64,000 nt of DNA from Pyrocephalus nanus. Taxonomy: Eukaryota > Chordata > Aves > Passeriformes > Tyrannidae. The DNA is taken from the NCBI GenBank assembly GCA_038380795.1, contig CM076279.1, forward strand, positions 8,385,001-8,449,000, read 5' to 3'. Positions within the stretch are counted from its first letter, which is position 1. The number at the start of each line of letters is the position of its first letter. The notes beneath the pieces are model-generated. The model was not told the origin of the DNA, did not search any database, and saw only the letters and a list, made by a program, of their open reading frames with translations. A program made the translations under genes and the position numbers. Positions 38,890 to 51,800 of this stretch are shown one piece after another.

Positions 38890-39207
38890 GGGGGGCGGCG
38901 AAAATAACCCTTTGTGTGATAGAACTGCGGAGCGCGTTGTAAAAAATATGCGGGGCCGCGTCGGGGAAACAGCGAAACCTCGGGCACCGCGGCTGCCGGG
39001 CGCGGGGGGCAGGAGGCGGGGGGATCGGGATGAGGATGTGGCTGTGGATCGGGATGCGGGTCGGGAAGGGGGTTCCCTCGCGTACGTGCAGCGCCGCAGG
39101 TCCGCAATGAGCCCGGCGGGCGCGGCCGGGGCCGTGCCGGGGGAGGCGGTGGCGGAGGCGGGGCCGCCCCGCCCGCTCTGCGGCCACAGGCACAGCCCCG
39201 GCGGCAG
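38890..39207 (+). promoter_or_regulatory. NARF: NARF CpG-island promoter and probable 5' UTR exon
   Basis: A CpG-dense block ending in a donor GGCAG|GTACGG after 39207. A matching acceptor CCCCGCAG at 39755-39762 opens the exon with the NARF start codon, so this block probably holds the first, non-coding exon. An ATG at 39107 lies within it and opens a frame that would overlap the NARF start after splicing. The transcription start is not determined. Confidence 0.55.
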
Positions 39208-39540
39208 GTACGGCAGCGGCCCCCGCCCGGGACTGCGTGCTGGTCTGCGCTGGGGTCTTTTCGGGGTATTCAGTGGTTGTTGTTTTTTTTTTTCCCCCTC
39301 GGAGCTGACGAGCTGCGGGTCGTGCCCGCCCGCTCCGCCGCCAGCCCGGCGCGGGGGGCTCTGAGGGGCCGGGATGCGGTGTGGGGGGGTCCCGCTCCCC
39401 GTGCCGCCTGAGGGGGCACCTTCTCCGGGGGGCTCGGCGAGCCGTGTCCGCCCCACGCCTGCCCCGGGGCCGCTAGGTGCCCCCGCACCGCCCCTGTGGG
39501 GGGAGCCGGCGGCGTTTGCGGGGTCACTGCGGGCGGGGGC

Positions 39541-39610
39541 ATTGCGGGGCATTGCGGGGCATTGCGGGGCATTGCGGGGCATTGCGGGGCATTGCGGGGC
39601 ATTGCGGGGC
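39541..39610 (+). repeat. Seven perfect 10-bp repeats (ATTGCGGGGC)n
   Basis: Seven uninterrupted identical units, with a degenerate half unit before and 'acgtg' after. Each unit has a four-G run, so the plus strand has G-quadruplex potential with six-base loops. It lies between the putative NARF 5' exon and the NARF start exon. Confidence 0.97.
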
Positions 39611-39824
39611 ACGTGAGCGGCGGGGCCGCCCCGGGACCGCCCGGCGGGGCGGGCGCGGCAACAAAGGGCGGCGGGGCCGGGCCGGGCCGGGCCGGACAGG
39701 GGGTCGGGCTGGCGCTGCTCGTGTGGGTCTCACCCCTCGCCCCGCTCTCTCCTGCCCCGCAGCCCCGGCCGCCAGGACCGCGCCGCACCCGCGACAGCGC
39801 CGGGCTGTGCCGGCCGAGCCGCAA

Positions 39825-42800
39825 ATGAAGTGCGAGAACTGCACCAAAAAGGTGAGTGCGGCGGCCGCGTCCTGCCCGAGCCCCTCGGCTGGGGTTGGGA
39901 ACGCAGCCGGCGGGGACTCCCCGGGGCCGGGGTCAGCCCGGGAGGCCGAGCGGCGCTGGCAGCCGGCCCCAAGGTCACCGCGCTCCGCGTCCTCCCGGGA
40001 GCCCCGCGGCCGCCACACGGAGCCCTCCGCTCCTCCCCGGGGCTGACACACCGCCCGGCACTCCAGAACTGATGGAGCTCGGTGATTCCTGCGGAGGAAT
40101 CGCTTCCATCGCAGCGACTGCACTTTGAACGCAAGGCCTCGCGTGTGAAGGGGCAGATCGAACGCTGCCAGAACGCTGCAAAGTAACGTTAGTGGTTAAT
40201 GGTACAGACAGTGTGCAGAAGGGGTGCTTATGGAACGCTGAACGGGCTTGGCACGATCCGTGTGTTTTCTGTTTTGTTTCAGGAATGCAGTAAAAAACAG
40301 AAAAATGATGATACACAAAGCACATCTGTTGATGCATTAAGTTCAAACGATGGCTTTGAAGAGGTAATGTTCCTTCTGTAAACTGTAATGTGCTCTATTT
40401 GTATTCTTTTGTTGTTGTGTACCCTGAGGGAGGTTATAAGGAGACGACTTTCAAGTCCTAAACATAGCAATAATCAACAAGCAGTTGTAAGCAATTTTGA
40501 GCTCTTGTAGAGAATGAAAAATGTTTTCAAAAGGTGAAATAAAAGCCCATTTTGAGTGTCAAAAATCTTAAGTCTTCAAAACAGACACAGAACTTGAGAT
40601 GAGTTTTTATAGTAAAATGTCTTTATATCTAAGTTTGTTTCTTAGGGAGCTGCCAGTGGTTGTCATAGCAAATGTATGACGCTCTTGATCTCACTTTTTT
40701 TTCCCCCTTAGAAAAATGAGTTTGATACTTTGGCTAATGCTAAAATACTCCTTAGCGACTGCTTAGCCTGTGACAGTTGCATGACATCAGAAGAAGGAGC
40801 CAGAGTTTTCCAACAGAACCAGAAGGAGTTCTTTCGTGTCCTCAACCTTAATAAGGTAAAGTGACCCCAGCAATAACACACAGTTTTCTGTGAGGAGGAG
40901 GAGGCAGTTACAGAATGACTAAGCAGCTTGGTTTCCAAGGCAGATAACGCGAAGATTGGTCAGGATATGCTTTTTCCGAAGAGGAAATGAAAACTTGAAG
41001 CAAGATGAATGATAAAGTAACTTAATTTTGCACTAGAGTTGTGAGGTCACAGCGTTTCACCTAAATGCTGGAGGGAAGTTACTGCACCTGCAGAAGGGAA
41101 ATTTATTGGAAATGTAACTCCCTCATTACTCTACTAACACATTAGTCTTGTAGTTCAATATTTATAGATATTCATACCTTTATTACTAGGACTTCTGTAA
41201 ACATTAGTTTACTTAATATTTAAACATAAAACTTTGTGCATATTTGCTAGAACCTTTCATATTGCTAGAACATCATGGGTGCTGAATGTCTCTTAACATT
41301 CCTTATGCCCAAGGATTGTCCTAGAGGACAGACTGATTATATAAAAGCAACATCTACAGATGATTAACCACTGGCAGAATCAGAGGAACACCCTGTCCTG
41401 CCCCAGCTTGATGGTTGTTTAACAGAGTTTGTAATGATATGGCTCACTGAAGCATCAGACACCAAGGAATAACTCCAGGAGGGGAAAAGGCAGGGAAAGC
41501 AAGGAGCTTTACCCTGTTGTAATGACATACCTTTTTTTAATTTGTTTTTGTTTACCAGAAATGTGATACCTCAAAACACAAAGTGTTGGCAGTGTCTCTA
41601 TGCCCTCAGTCATTGCCTTATTTTGCTGCTAAATTCAATCTCTCTGTGAATGAAGCAGCCAAGAGACTCTGTGGTTTCCTCAAAAGTCTTGGTAAGTTTG
41701 GGGTTGTTATGGTGGTGGAGCAGAAAGGGGGGATTGGTTTAGTTCTTTTGCTTTCCCAGCAGCCTTCCAGTACCTGAAGGGGCTACAAGAGAGCTGGAGA
41801 GGGGCTTTTGACCATGAAAGAGGGGAGATTTAGATTGGATACCAGGCAGAAAGGAGGGTGGGCAGGCCCTGGCACAGGTTGTCCAGAAAAGCTGTGGCTG
41901 CCCCATCCCTGGGAGTGTCCAAGGCCAGGTTGGACAGGGCTTGGAGCAACCTGGGCTAGTGGAAGGTGTCCCTGCCCATGGCAGGGGGTGGGACTGATGA
42001 TCTTTAAGGTCTCTTCCAACCCAAACCATTCTGGGACTCTATTCCTTGATATTTTCTTGTGCAGCCAGAAGGTGCCATTGCACAACTTAGCTCAGAGTTT
42101 GAGCTCCTCACTCTGTGATGTTCTGGGGGGCACCAGGGACACAGAGCAGTGTCAGACATGGACTGGAAACATTCCCTGTTCCCAGTAAAGGTCATGGAAT
42201 AGAAGGACATTGTAGAGCTGGCTCCAAAGCCTCCACTACCAAGAAATCAGGGAGGATTTATTCATGACCTTCAATAAGATTTCCTTGTATTTTGTAACTT
42301 GAGGGAGGAGGGAATTCTTACCCTAAATTCCTTCCAGTCTTTTTGACACATTAAATCTCCTGAAGATTGTCAGTTCTGTTTTTTATTCCTGTAATTTGAA
42401 ATTACATGCAAGAACTGTTGTATCTGCCTGTTTTGTGTTAAAGCTGTATTTCCTTTGCTCATTATGCTATTTATATAAGTTTGGATTTTTTTTTTTTTTT
42501 ACTTTTTTTCCATTACAGTTATAAACCTATGAAGTGTTTCCATATATATCTATAGATATTAATTTCTCTTAGTTTTTATAATGCACCTTTGTACCCAGTA
42601 CATTTCCTTCACCTAAAAGCACTGCTGAGTTGTGGTGGGGCCCAGTTTTTTCTCAGAACATACTCATTTATCACTGGCTCACTTGCTGTGGGGATGTGCT
42701 CAGTGTTATGTTTGTAGGGCCAGCAGGTCTCTGCAGTGTTGGTGATATGCTCCTGCACCTCTGCAGACAAATTCACCAATGGGAGATATAACTGGATGTA

Positions 42801-45800
42801 TTTCTTTTGTGGGTAATGAAATGTGACTTCAGCATGTCTTGAAAAGAACACTCCTTTACAAGAGTCCCTGTGAGTCACCCAGGAATCATAAAATCCCCTT
42901 CAATTAACCCAAAGCAATAGATGCTGAATGGCAAACTCCTCTGGAGGAGGCAGAGAACTATCTGAAGTGTTGCCTGCAGCATGAGCAAGCTGGTGGTGCT
43001 TTGAAATTCATGACACAGAAGGGAGTTTTTCAGTGCACGGCCTTTATTTATTTTCTGAACATTTGGAGCGAGGAAAGAACACACTGATTGATCCTCCCTA
43101 GGTTTTCCACAGACCTGGAACTCTGAGAGATGCCCCATTCCCTGTTCCTTTCTGCTTGCTTCCCCAGGGGTGCATTATGTGTTTGACACCACCATAGCTG
43201 CAGATTTCAGTATCCTGGAGAGCCAGAGGGAATTCGTGCAGCGGTACCAGCGGAGGAACCAGGAGGAACATGCCTTACCAATGTTTGCCTCTGCCTGCCC
43301 TGGTGAGAACTGATTTCCTCATCCTCCCTGCCCCTCAGCCTGCTCTCACTGCACCCACCAAGGAACTGAGCAAAGAGTGGCTTCATTTGGGAGCTTTGCA
43401 CAACTTGGAGCATTTCTGGTTTGCTTCTGAGGGCTGCCAAGCACACAGTACTTGTTCCCAGGGTCACTGCTCACCCTCAGTGCCTGGAGATGAGAATCAG
43501 AACTGCAGTGGAGGAGTTCAGACCACACAGTTTAACGGGGCATTTCCTCATTGAAAAGAATCTTTAAGGAACTTTGATAGGATTAAACCACAACCTCTGT
43601 TATCCCGAGCCAAGTTTTGAACTTGCCACTTAAGCCTGGGGGTGAAGGTGACATTCCTCATGATGACTGTGAGATGGTCGTGTCTGACACTCAGAAAATA
43701 ATTCTCAAATGTCACAGCCTTGACTCACTCAGTGTCTCACTTGTGGGAGTTTTGCACCTGAGAACTGTGTTCTGTATGAACAGAACCTGCATTTATCCCA
43801 ACTGAATGGATGCAGAACATTCAGGCACTGCCTCCCTTTTCCATTTGTCAGCACACCCCCATTTCAGTCTGGAAGTCACCTTCCTAAAAAAGGAGTATCA
43901 AAAAAGAGGAAGAAGTAACTCCTTTGCGTAACATCCCCCTCAACTCCACCCTAAAATTAATGGTTTTCCTTTTCAAAAGGCTGATAAAAATACCAAAATA
44001 TGTCTTGCTAGTTCTGAAATAACTGAAGTGGCTTGCAGTGGTTAAAGAAACGTTAGTGATGAGAGAGTGAGTGAGAGTTGCAGTTGGTGATGCCCACAAT
44101 CTGCTTTTGTCCTTGATCTGAAGTTTAAATACTACTGTTTGAATTATATTTAATAATTTAATTCTCTGTGTATTCTGTGGTTGAAGTATCTGGGTTATGC
44201 TTTAGGTACTACATATATATACTAGGAAAAGTCTCTTTTTTTTCCTCTTACTTTTATCTTAGTGTAACCTCTTATCTTCAGGAGCAGGCATACTATATAT
44301 TGCTTTTTTTTCCTGTGAAACCTGTGAAGTTGAAACACCATTGATTGGGTTGTGCATGGTTTATGTAAAATTCAGAACCTGAGAACTTCTTCTAGAACTT
44401 CGGAGAATTCTGATTTTCTCCATCTAGAAACAGAGCTCAGATTATCTTATTGGAAATATTTTAAAATAACTAATGGAGCACTTTTCTTGTCTTTGTGTGG
44501 CCCACACGAAATAGTTTCTGGTTTCAGTGCAGGTTGTGTTGTCAGCTGTCTGTACAGATGTCAGCAGAGCATGGGTGCTTTCCATTTCTGGGAAACTGAA
44601 CCAGAATATCTCTGTAAACACATTTTGAGAACATGGTGTGTTTCTTGGACAGCACTTAGAGAAAGCAAAAATCATGACTAGTTATCCTCAGAGTGAGTTC
44701 ATTGTGTGTACTGACCGTAACTGTCTGAGGGCATTTTCTGTTCCTTATTCTCCTTCCCTTCTCTACCCCCAGATTACATAAATTTCTCCCACAAATGCTG
44801 CTTACTGTGTTTATCACCAGATGTTTTTTGAACATTTGAGTAGATAGAAGGTCAGTGTGAACTGCAGAACTGCTTTGCTCTTGTTTATCTGGGGGTGTGA
44901 CCCTGCACAGCCCTATCACCCCGGGCAGCAGCCTGGGCTGCAACATCTGCCACCAGCAAAGAGCAGAGCCCAGAGGGCCCAGAACCTGATAAAAAGGTGG
45001 ATTATTGGCCCTCTCTTAATTGCTCACCTCCTGCTGCTCCCAGAGGAGAAAGGGAGCTGGTGTTTTTGTTTCTTGTTTAAAGTCCCACAGTGTAACTGCT
45101 GATAGCACAGGTAACAGCTCACAGTCATCACTTGGGTTCCTCTGGGTACTCCCAGCAAAGCCAAGGGGCTGGGATTTGCAGCAGCAAATATTTAGGAAGA
45201 CTGTAAATATTGAGCATTTAGATGCTTTTGTCCCAGTCAACTAATTGCCTTTTTCAGGAACAGGGTTTTATGGTAGCAAAAGTTTTCTTAGTTTTTCTGC
45301 CCTTCCTACAGATGCATAGATACATTAATGGCATGTATCTGTGTGACCTTCTCACAATAACCACTAAAAATGTGTGTTCTGAGGTACCTCTGCAGGAAAT
45401 GAGGCATTGATTTGTAGGGGTTTCTTGCCCTTTGATGCCAAGCCAAGCCAGCAAATGGCTGAGAATCCAACTGTCCTGGTTTGGTTTGAAGCAGTTTTTG
45501 TTCTCTTTGGGCAGCACTTGAGACTCAAGCCCTTTGAGCAGTAGGATGTAGGTGTAAATGTAATACAGCCTTTCACCAAACACCAAGGAATCGAGTCCTT
45601 TGTTGCAGGTGAAGGTGGGCATGAGGCAAACCTTCTGTTCAGAGTCTGGCAGTTCAGCACAGCCCTGACATGTCAGTCTGCTCCCCAGCTTTTCCTACAG
45701 CTGAAATGAGTGCTTGTGGAAGATGATGTGTGTCTCTGAGGTTTTCCATGGAGACCACTGTCTGTTAAGCTTGAAGTCTGTACTTCAACTTCAAAGAATT

Positions 45801-48800
45801 GGGACTATTTAAACAGCTGGGGGAGCAGGTTTTTTCTAATACTTACACATTCTCATTTTCATCATTCAAATTTTATAACACTGCTCTGCCATAGAGAGGC
45901 AAACAGCTGAACACCACTTGGATCCCAGTTTTGTGCTGCTGTTTTGACTTAAACATTACCAAGTGGGGTTTTTTTTTATGTCAGTGGTAATTCCAAGCTT
46001 AAAAATTAACCTCCAGGTTTTACCCTTCCTGGGCAGCATGTACTGCACAGCAGTTTTCCTCTTATGTAAACACTAATCTGCTTGAAGATAAAAGACTTAA
46101 GTGTGATATTTCTCAGTATTTCTTAGCACCAAAAGCAGATTCCACTTCCCTGGAAGGCTGGTCCTAAATGTCCTGCCCAGTTTAGGTGTCATGGAGATGA
46201 AAAAATCTCTAAACCCCTTGCTGTGAAAGATTCTGGGCTGTGTTTCCAGTAAGAGCTGCAGTGCCTAAGAGAGACCTGCACACCCTAAATACCTAAATAC
46301 CAGTTCTGCTTTGGAAGGTGGGCAATAATACAACAGCTCTGGATACTGGGAATGGTGGGAATATCCACAGCTTGCGTGAGCTGACTGCTGAATGAAGGAG
46401 TCTGGTCACAGGGAGGGGGGTTCTTGAGGAACTAAGGCCAGAACGTTGCACACAGAGGTTTCAGTTCATTCCTCTGTGTGTGGTTGTGTGTGGGGGTGTT
46501 CCTGAAGGTGTGGCTACTCCAGCAAGAGTGAAAGAAGCCATTTTTTTCCAGGCTTAATCCCTGTGCATCTGGTGATAATGCTTTCATGTGACTCCTGTTC
46601 CAGGGCAGGCGAGCTGGGGCCATGGCTGTTGAATTCAGGAACAGCAGGTCCCACTTAAGCAGCCAAACAGTGCACTTGTTGTGGGCTGAGGTGATCCAGG
46701 GGCTGAGGTCTAGAAGGTCAAGTTACTATTTGTGCTGCTCTTTCTGCTTTGTTAAATCTGAGCTCTAGGAAGGGTTTAACAGGGCATGAAGTTCTCAGTG
46801 GCTTCTCCTAGGTCTAGATTAATGACCCAGTGAGTTACTGATTAAAGCTTTATTAACAGAGCCTCGAAGTTCCCTCCATTTCCCCTAACCCTACCCAGCA
46901 ATGCCCTGCCTGCTGTGAAGGGGTCAAGGTTTTTAGGGGCTGTTTTTTGAGCTTCTGGGCTGCTCCTGTCTCTGACTGTGCTTTCCTGGCCCTGCAGGTT
47001 GGATCCGATATGCTGAAAGGGTGCTCACCAACCTGGTGACCTCTCACATTTGCACTGCAAAGTCTCCCCAGCAGATCATGGGCTCCCTAGTGAAGGGCTA
47101 CTTTGCCAGGCAGCAGGTAAAGAATTCCCATTTATTTTTTACCATTATACTCCTCTAAATAGAAAAGTTGGGCTATGAAGGGTTTTGATACTGAAACGCA
47201 GATCTTAGTAATTATTTGTCCTTGGAAAATAAATAGTGCTCTGCTGCTACACAAGTGCCATGATAGGAAGAATGTGCAAAGAACCTCAGTTCATGCACTG
47301 CAGTCCTTGCACTCTCAGGGCAACATGGCTTTAGATATTCAAGGATAAAATTAAACCCATGGCAGCTAAAGGGTTTCTTGTTGTGCTGTTCTACAGCACA
47401 GCCAAAACAGGAGCAGAGGAGAGTCATGTGGAAATTGCCCTGTTATCTGGGATCAATAAAAGCACTGTATCCTAGAAACAAACCTTTTTATCCTCTCCAT
47501 TTTGTGTGTTGAAAAAGCTGCTGTTCTTTACATATCATCCTTACATGGAACTGCAGCCACAGTCTGTAGGAAATTGTTGCTGTGTGCACATGGATGGGTA
47601 AATAGATGGACATGAGTGAGGGACAGCCAGGAACCAGAACTCCTGAACTCTATGCATTTCCTAAGGCAATCAAAAGCTACAGAAAACGTGGTCTGAAGGT
47701 ATAAGTAAGAGTTCCAGCCAAAAAGACAGACTTGGAAAGTCTGCTGCTGATGCATTGTGACTTCTGGCAAATCATTATCTGTGTGTGGCAGCCTCTCAGT
47801 GTGATGGGTAGGGACTGATTCCTGGTACTGCCTGCGAGGGGTTTATGACACTATTTCTGTCCCTGTCATCCTTCAAGCTGTCTTTTGCTCTTCAAGCAGT
47901 TCACCTGTGCTCCCTTCTGTGTCCCACAGAACTTGTCTCCTGAGAAAATTTTCCATGTAGTTGTGGCGCCTTGTTACGACAAAAAGCTGGAAGCCCTGCG
48001 GGAGGATTTCTACACTGCCTTGTCCAACTCATCCGAAGTTGATTGTGTCCTGACATCAGGTTCAACTTTTCAACTTACCACCCATAAATATATGAGTGAA
48101 TCACCACTTTTAGCAGAGCCTTTATGCCAGACTTGGCTTTTTTTCAAGTCTGCTTAAAAATAAGTTTGTGTGGTTCTGTGCTGCCGGTAGCACAGGGGCT
48201 GTGTAGGGGACACTTTCCTTTGAAGTTGCTATTCATCTGAAATATCAGGTTAAGGATTTAAGCAAAGTTTGGCCAAGCTTGAAGGCCCTTTTCTTTGGGG
48301 CTGGAAGTGTCAGGCCCTTCAAGTTATTGAGGGAACTGACTCTGGGAAGAGCTGGAGAATGTGCCATTGGGACATGGATCTGTAAAACAGGCACAGTGTG
48401 TGTGTGTGTTTGTGCTTTGTGCTGAAAGTAAAATGTCTTGTGTTTTATTGCAGGTGAAATCGTCCAAATAATGGAACAGAAAAATGTGTCTATGAAAGAT
48501 GTGACTGAAGTAGCTGTAGATAGTTTGTAAGTAGCTTTGTTGTGGATTGTTTCTTTATTTTGATCACAAATGACACCTTGGAGCATATTCAGCATCAGTG
48601 TAAACCTGCTCAGAAGAATGTTTTTTCTTTTTAAAGAAAAAAAACAAAAACTGCATCAAAGCCTGAATATACTACAGTGGCCAAAACCACTGAAGTGTTG
48701 TCTCAGATGTTCATGGCTATATATAAAAGTAATATAAACCAGATAATATAAAACTGTATATGCTGTCTAAATACAAAAGGGTCATTACCTCAGATTATAT

Positions 48801-51800
48801 GCTATATAGTAACTCCTTTAAAATTTATGGCTTTTGAAGATTTTTGAAGAATTTTGAAGATTGTGTAGCTCCTTAATTTTTATTTGAATGCAGTAATATT
48901 AGATTTGGCTACACTGAGCTCTAGCCTTGCTAGTAAATGTGACTGTCTGGGGTGTTGAGGCTGTTCAGAGCTCTCCTGTGCTCCATCCTGTGTGCAGCCC
49001 AGCAGTCTGATGTGCCTCCCAAAAGCTGCAGGGACTCAGTCATGGGCTTGACCATCTGCTCTGTGCTCCCCTCTCCTTCCCAGCAGCATCTTGACAGTAA
49101 ATTTCCACTTCCCCAGTGTGTTCCTGGAGAATTGCTAGAAGCAGCACCCTTTCAGGAAATGGTAATTAGCTGGGTTTTGTACTGAGGACAGCAGTTATTC
49201 CAGCTCAGCTCCAACTGCACTGTGCTGTGGCTGAGAAGCACACAAAGCACTGCAGAGGTTTTGTTTACCCCCTGTGCTGGCTCAGGGAGTGCTGTGCCTG
49301 CTGTTCAGTTCTCAGGCTCAGTTCCAGAGCTGCTCCCCCTGCTCTCTGTTCAAGTGTGACAGCTGTTCCTTGGGATCTTTCCAAGGGAGTGGGAGTGGAG
49401 CACTAAACGTGCTTTCTTGCACAAAATAGAAAGCTCTGTAAGTTTGGAAAAATCCTTCTCAGTTGCAGTTAATATCCTGCTTGGACCCTGTGTAGAGGGG
49501 AGGGATTGGAGTGGTGCAGTGGGAACGTGTTCAGAGCTGGGTTTGTGGTGCAGCTCCTGGGAGTGCTTCCACCAGCACTGTCACACAGAGTGAGAGTGGC
49601 ACGAACAAAGCTCTTGCAGGAATAATCACATACAGACAGCACTTCATCCTGGATCAGCCTGTCCAATGGAAGAACAAGCTGTTATTCAGAATATACCTGG
49701 TTCATTAGCTCAGTTTATACAACTGCAGAATCTCCTGAGGTGGAAGGGATCAAGTCCAACCCCTGGCCCTGCCCAGGGCACCCCAACAATCCCATCCTAT
49801 CCTTGTGTTGTCCTTGAGCTCTGGCAGCCTTGGGGCTGTGCCCTGGGGAGCCTGCTCAGTGCCAGCCACCCTCTGGGGGAACAATCTTTTCCAAATATCA
49901 CCTAACCCTGCCCTGACACAGCTCCAGCTGTTCCCTGGGGTCAGGGATGGGGGTTGTCCCTCCACTGCCCCTTGTGAGGAGCTGCAGACACCCATGAGTG
50001 TCCCCTCCATCTCTTCTTCCCCAGGCTGAACAGACCAAGTGACTCCAATTTGTGTTGGAAAATAATGTTAACTTTTGAAAGGACTAATCTGATAATACTG
50101 ATTCAAGCTGAGAGACCTGATGACATAAATTTCTGCTCTTTTGGGGTCTCAAAAATAGATCTTGCAGATAAATTTAAATAACGTGGACTCTTCTTAAAAT
50201 GAATTCCAGCACAGCTGCAATTTGTGATGAAGTGCTTGGTATTAAAAGGTCCATGAATAAAATAACTTGGGTTTGGGTTCTTAACTCACTTGTGTAGCTC
50301 CAGCAAGCAGCATTTGGCAAAAGCTGGGTGACAAAGCATGAAACAAAATCGCCTGAGGTTGTTAAAAAAGAAAACAAACCCAAAAGAACCAACCATAGGC
50401 TGCAGTAGTTGTTCAGTAGCTGCACTGGTGGGGCATGGAGGGGACAGACATGTTTGAGCTCCTCAGTGGTTGAGCACTTACCAAGTGTGAAAGGTTGTCA
50501 GTAGTGTTGGCTGTGGTGACTCTCACCTGGGCTCCAGGCAGAGCCCTGTGCTGGGATCAGCTCAGGCAGGAGCTGCCGGTGCCAGGGAAGGGCACTCTGG
50601 GTGTTCTGGGAAAAGGTAAGGAGATTATCCCCAGAGAGGCCTTCACATGGGACAGCAGAGCACATCATCTGTCTCCTCCTGCAAGTGCCATTCCCACCCC
50701 CCACGTGGATTCCTGCTCTGCCAGAAGGGAACAGCACAGCCAGCCCCTCCTGCAGCCACGAGGGCTCAGCAGAGCTGCCCTGACCTGGGGCAGAGGTGAA
50801 GCTTCAGGAGAAGGGCCATGTCCTTGGGTAGGAGCTCTCATTTCCTTCCCTGAGCTGGAGCACAGCTCTTACTCGAGCCTTTATTTTATTTTCCACAATC
50901 TTGCTGCTGTCCTGACCAGATTCCATTTTTTAAGCTGTAATAACAATGTTAATGTGTTCTTACTTAGTGCTACAAAACCCTTTTCAGTGGGGGAGACAGA
51001 GAAAGGGAAAACACCCTGCTTTACTGGAGGGAGGGGATGGAACTTCAGAGCTGATCTCCCTTTCTGTTGTTTTTCCAAGGTTTGCTGACATAAAGGAGGG
51101 AGATGTAGTGAGGCACGATGGGAAGAGGTCTGATGGGTACCTGGAGCACATTTTTAAACATGCTGCAAAGGAGCTGTTTGGCATGGATGTCAAGGAAATC
51201 ACCTACAAAGCACTAAAGTAAGTCAGAGTTTTGTATCCTTGTTCTGTAGGACTGGCTGGTTGGAATAGAACATAGGGACCCACAGTGATCACCCAGTCCA
51301 ACTGCCTGAGGAGTTTGGGCTGCCCAAAATTACCCACCTCTCTGGGGGATTCTGTTCCAGGATTTGACCACCCTTTTGGTAAGGAAAGAGTTGCTGAAGT
51401 CCAGCCTAAATCTCCCCTGGTTTAGTTGGTGCTGCAGTGAATGCAGTTACTGCTCTTTGGCTGACAGGCAGTTGCATGTTATAAACCTCTAGGTATGTCA
51501 CAGCAGTCACTTTATTAATAGCTTAACCACACTTAAAAAATTAGGTATAATTCTGTTCTGAGTTACACCTCAATTTCTGCTTAACACAGTTTAGAAACTG
51601 GAGGAATTCACCTTGATCTCACTGTTCACTTGTTCTGTTCTCTTTAGAGCAGCTGAACCCAAACTGGCACTGCTGGGTTGTTCCTCTGGGAACGCAGGGG
51701 GTTAATAAAACATTCTCTGTGTGTTTTGACAGGAACAAGGACTTCCAAGAAGTTACCCTTGAAAAGGATGGGGAGACAGTGCTGCGCTTTGCAGCAGCTT

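Noticed and set aside
39270..40134. Several 110-280 codon frames on both strands around the NARF CpG island
   Set aside because: They arise from the 10-bp array and GC-rich sequence (for example PQCPAMPRNA repeats) and have no splice or family support.
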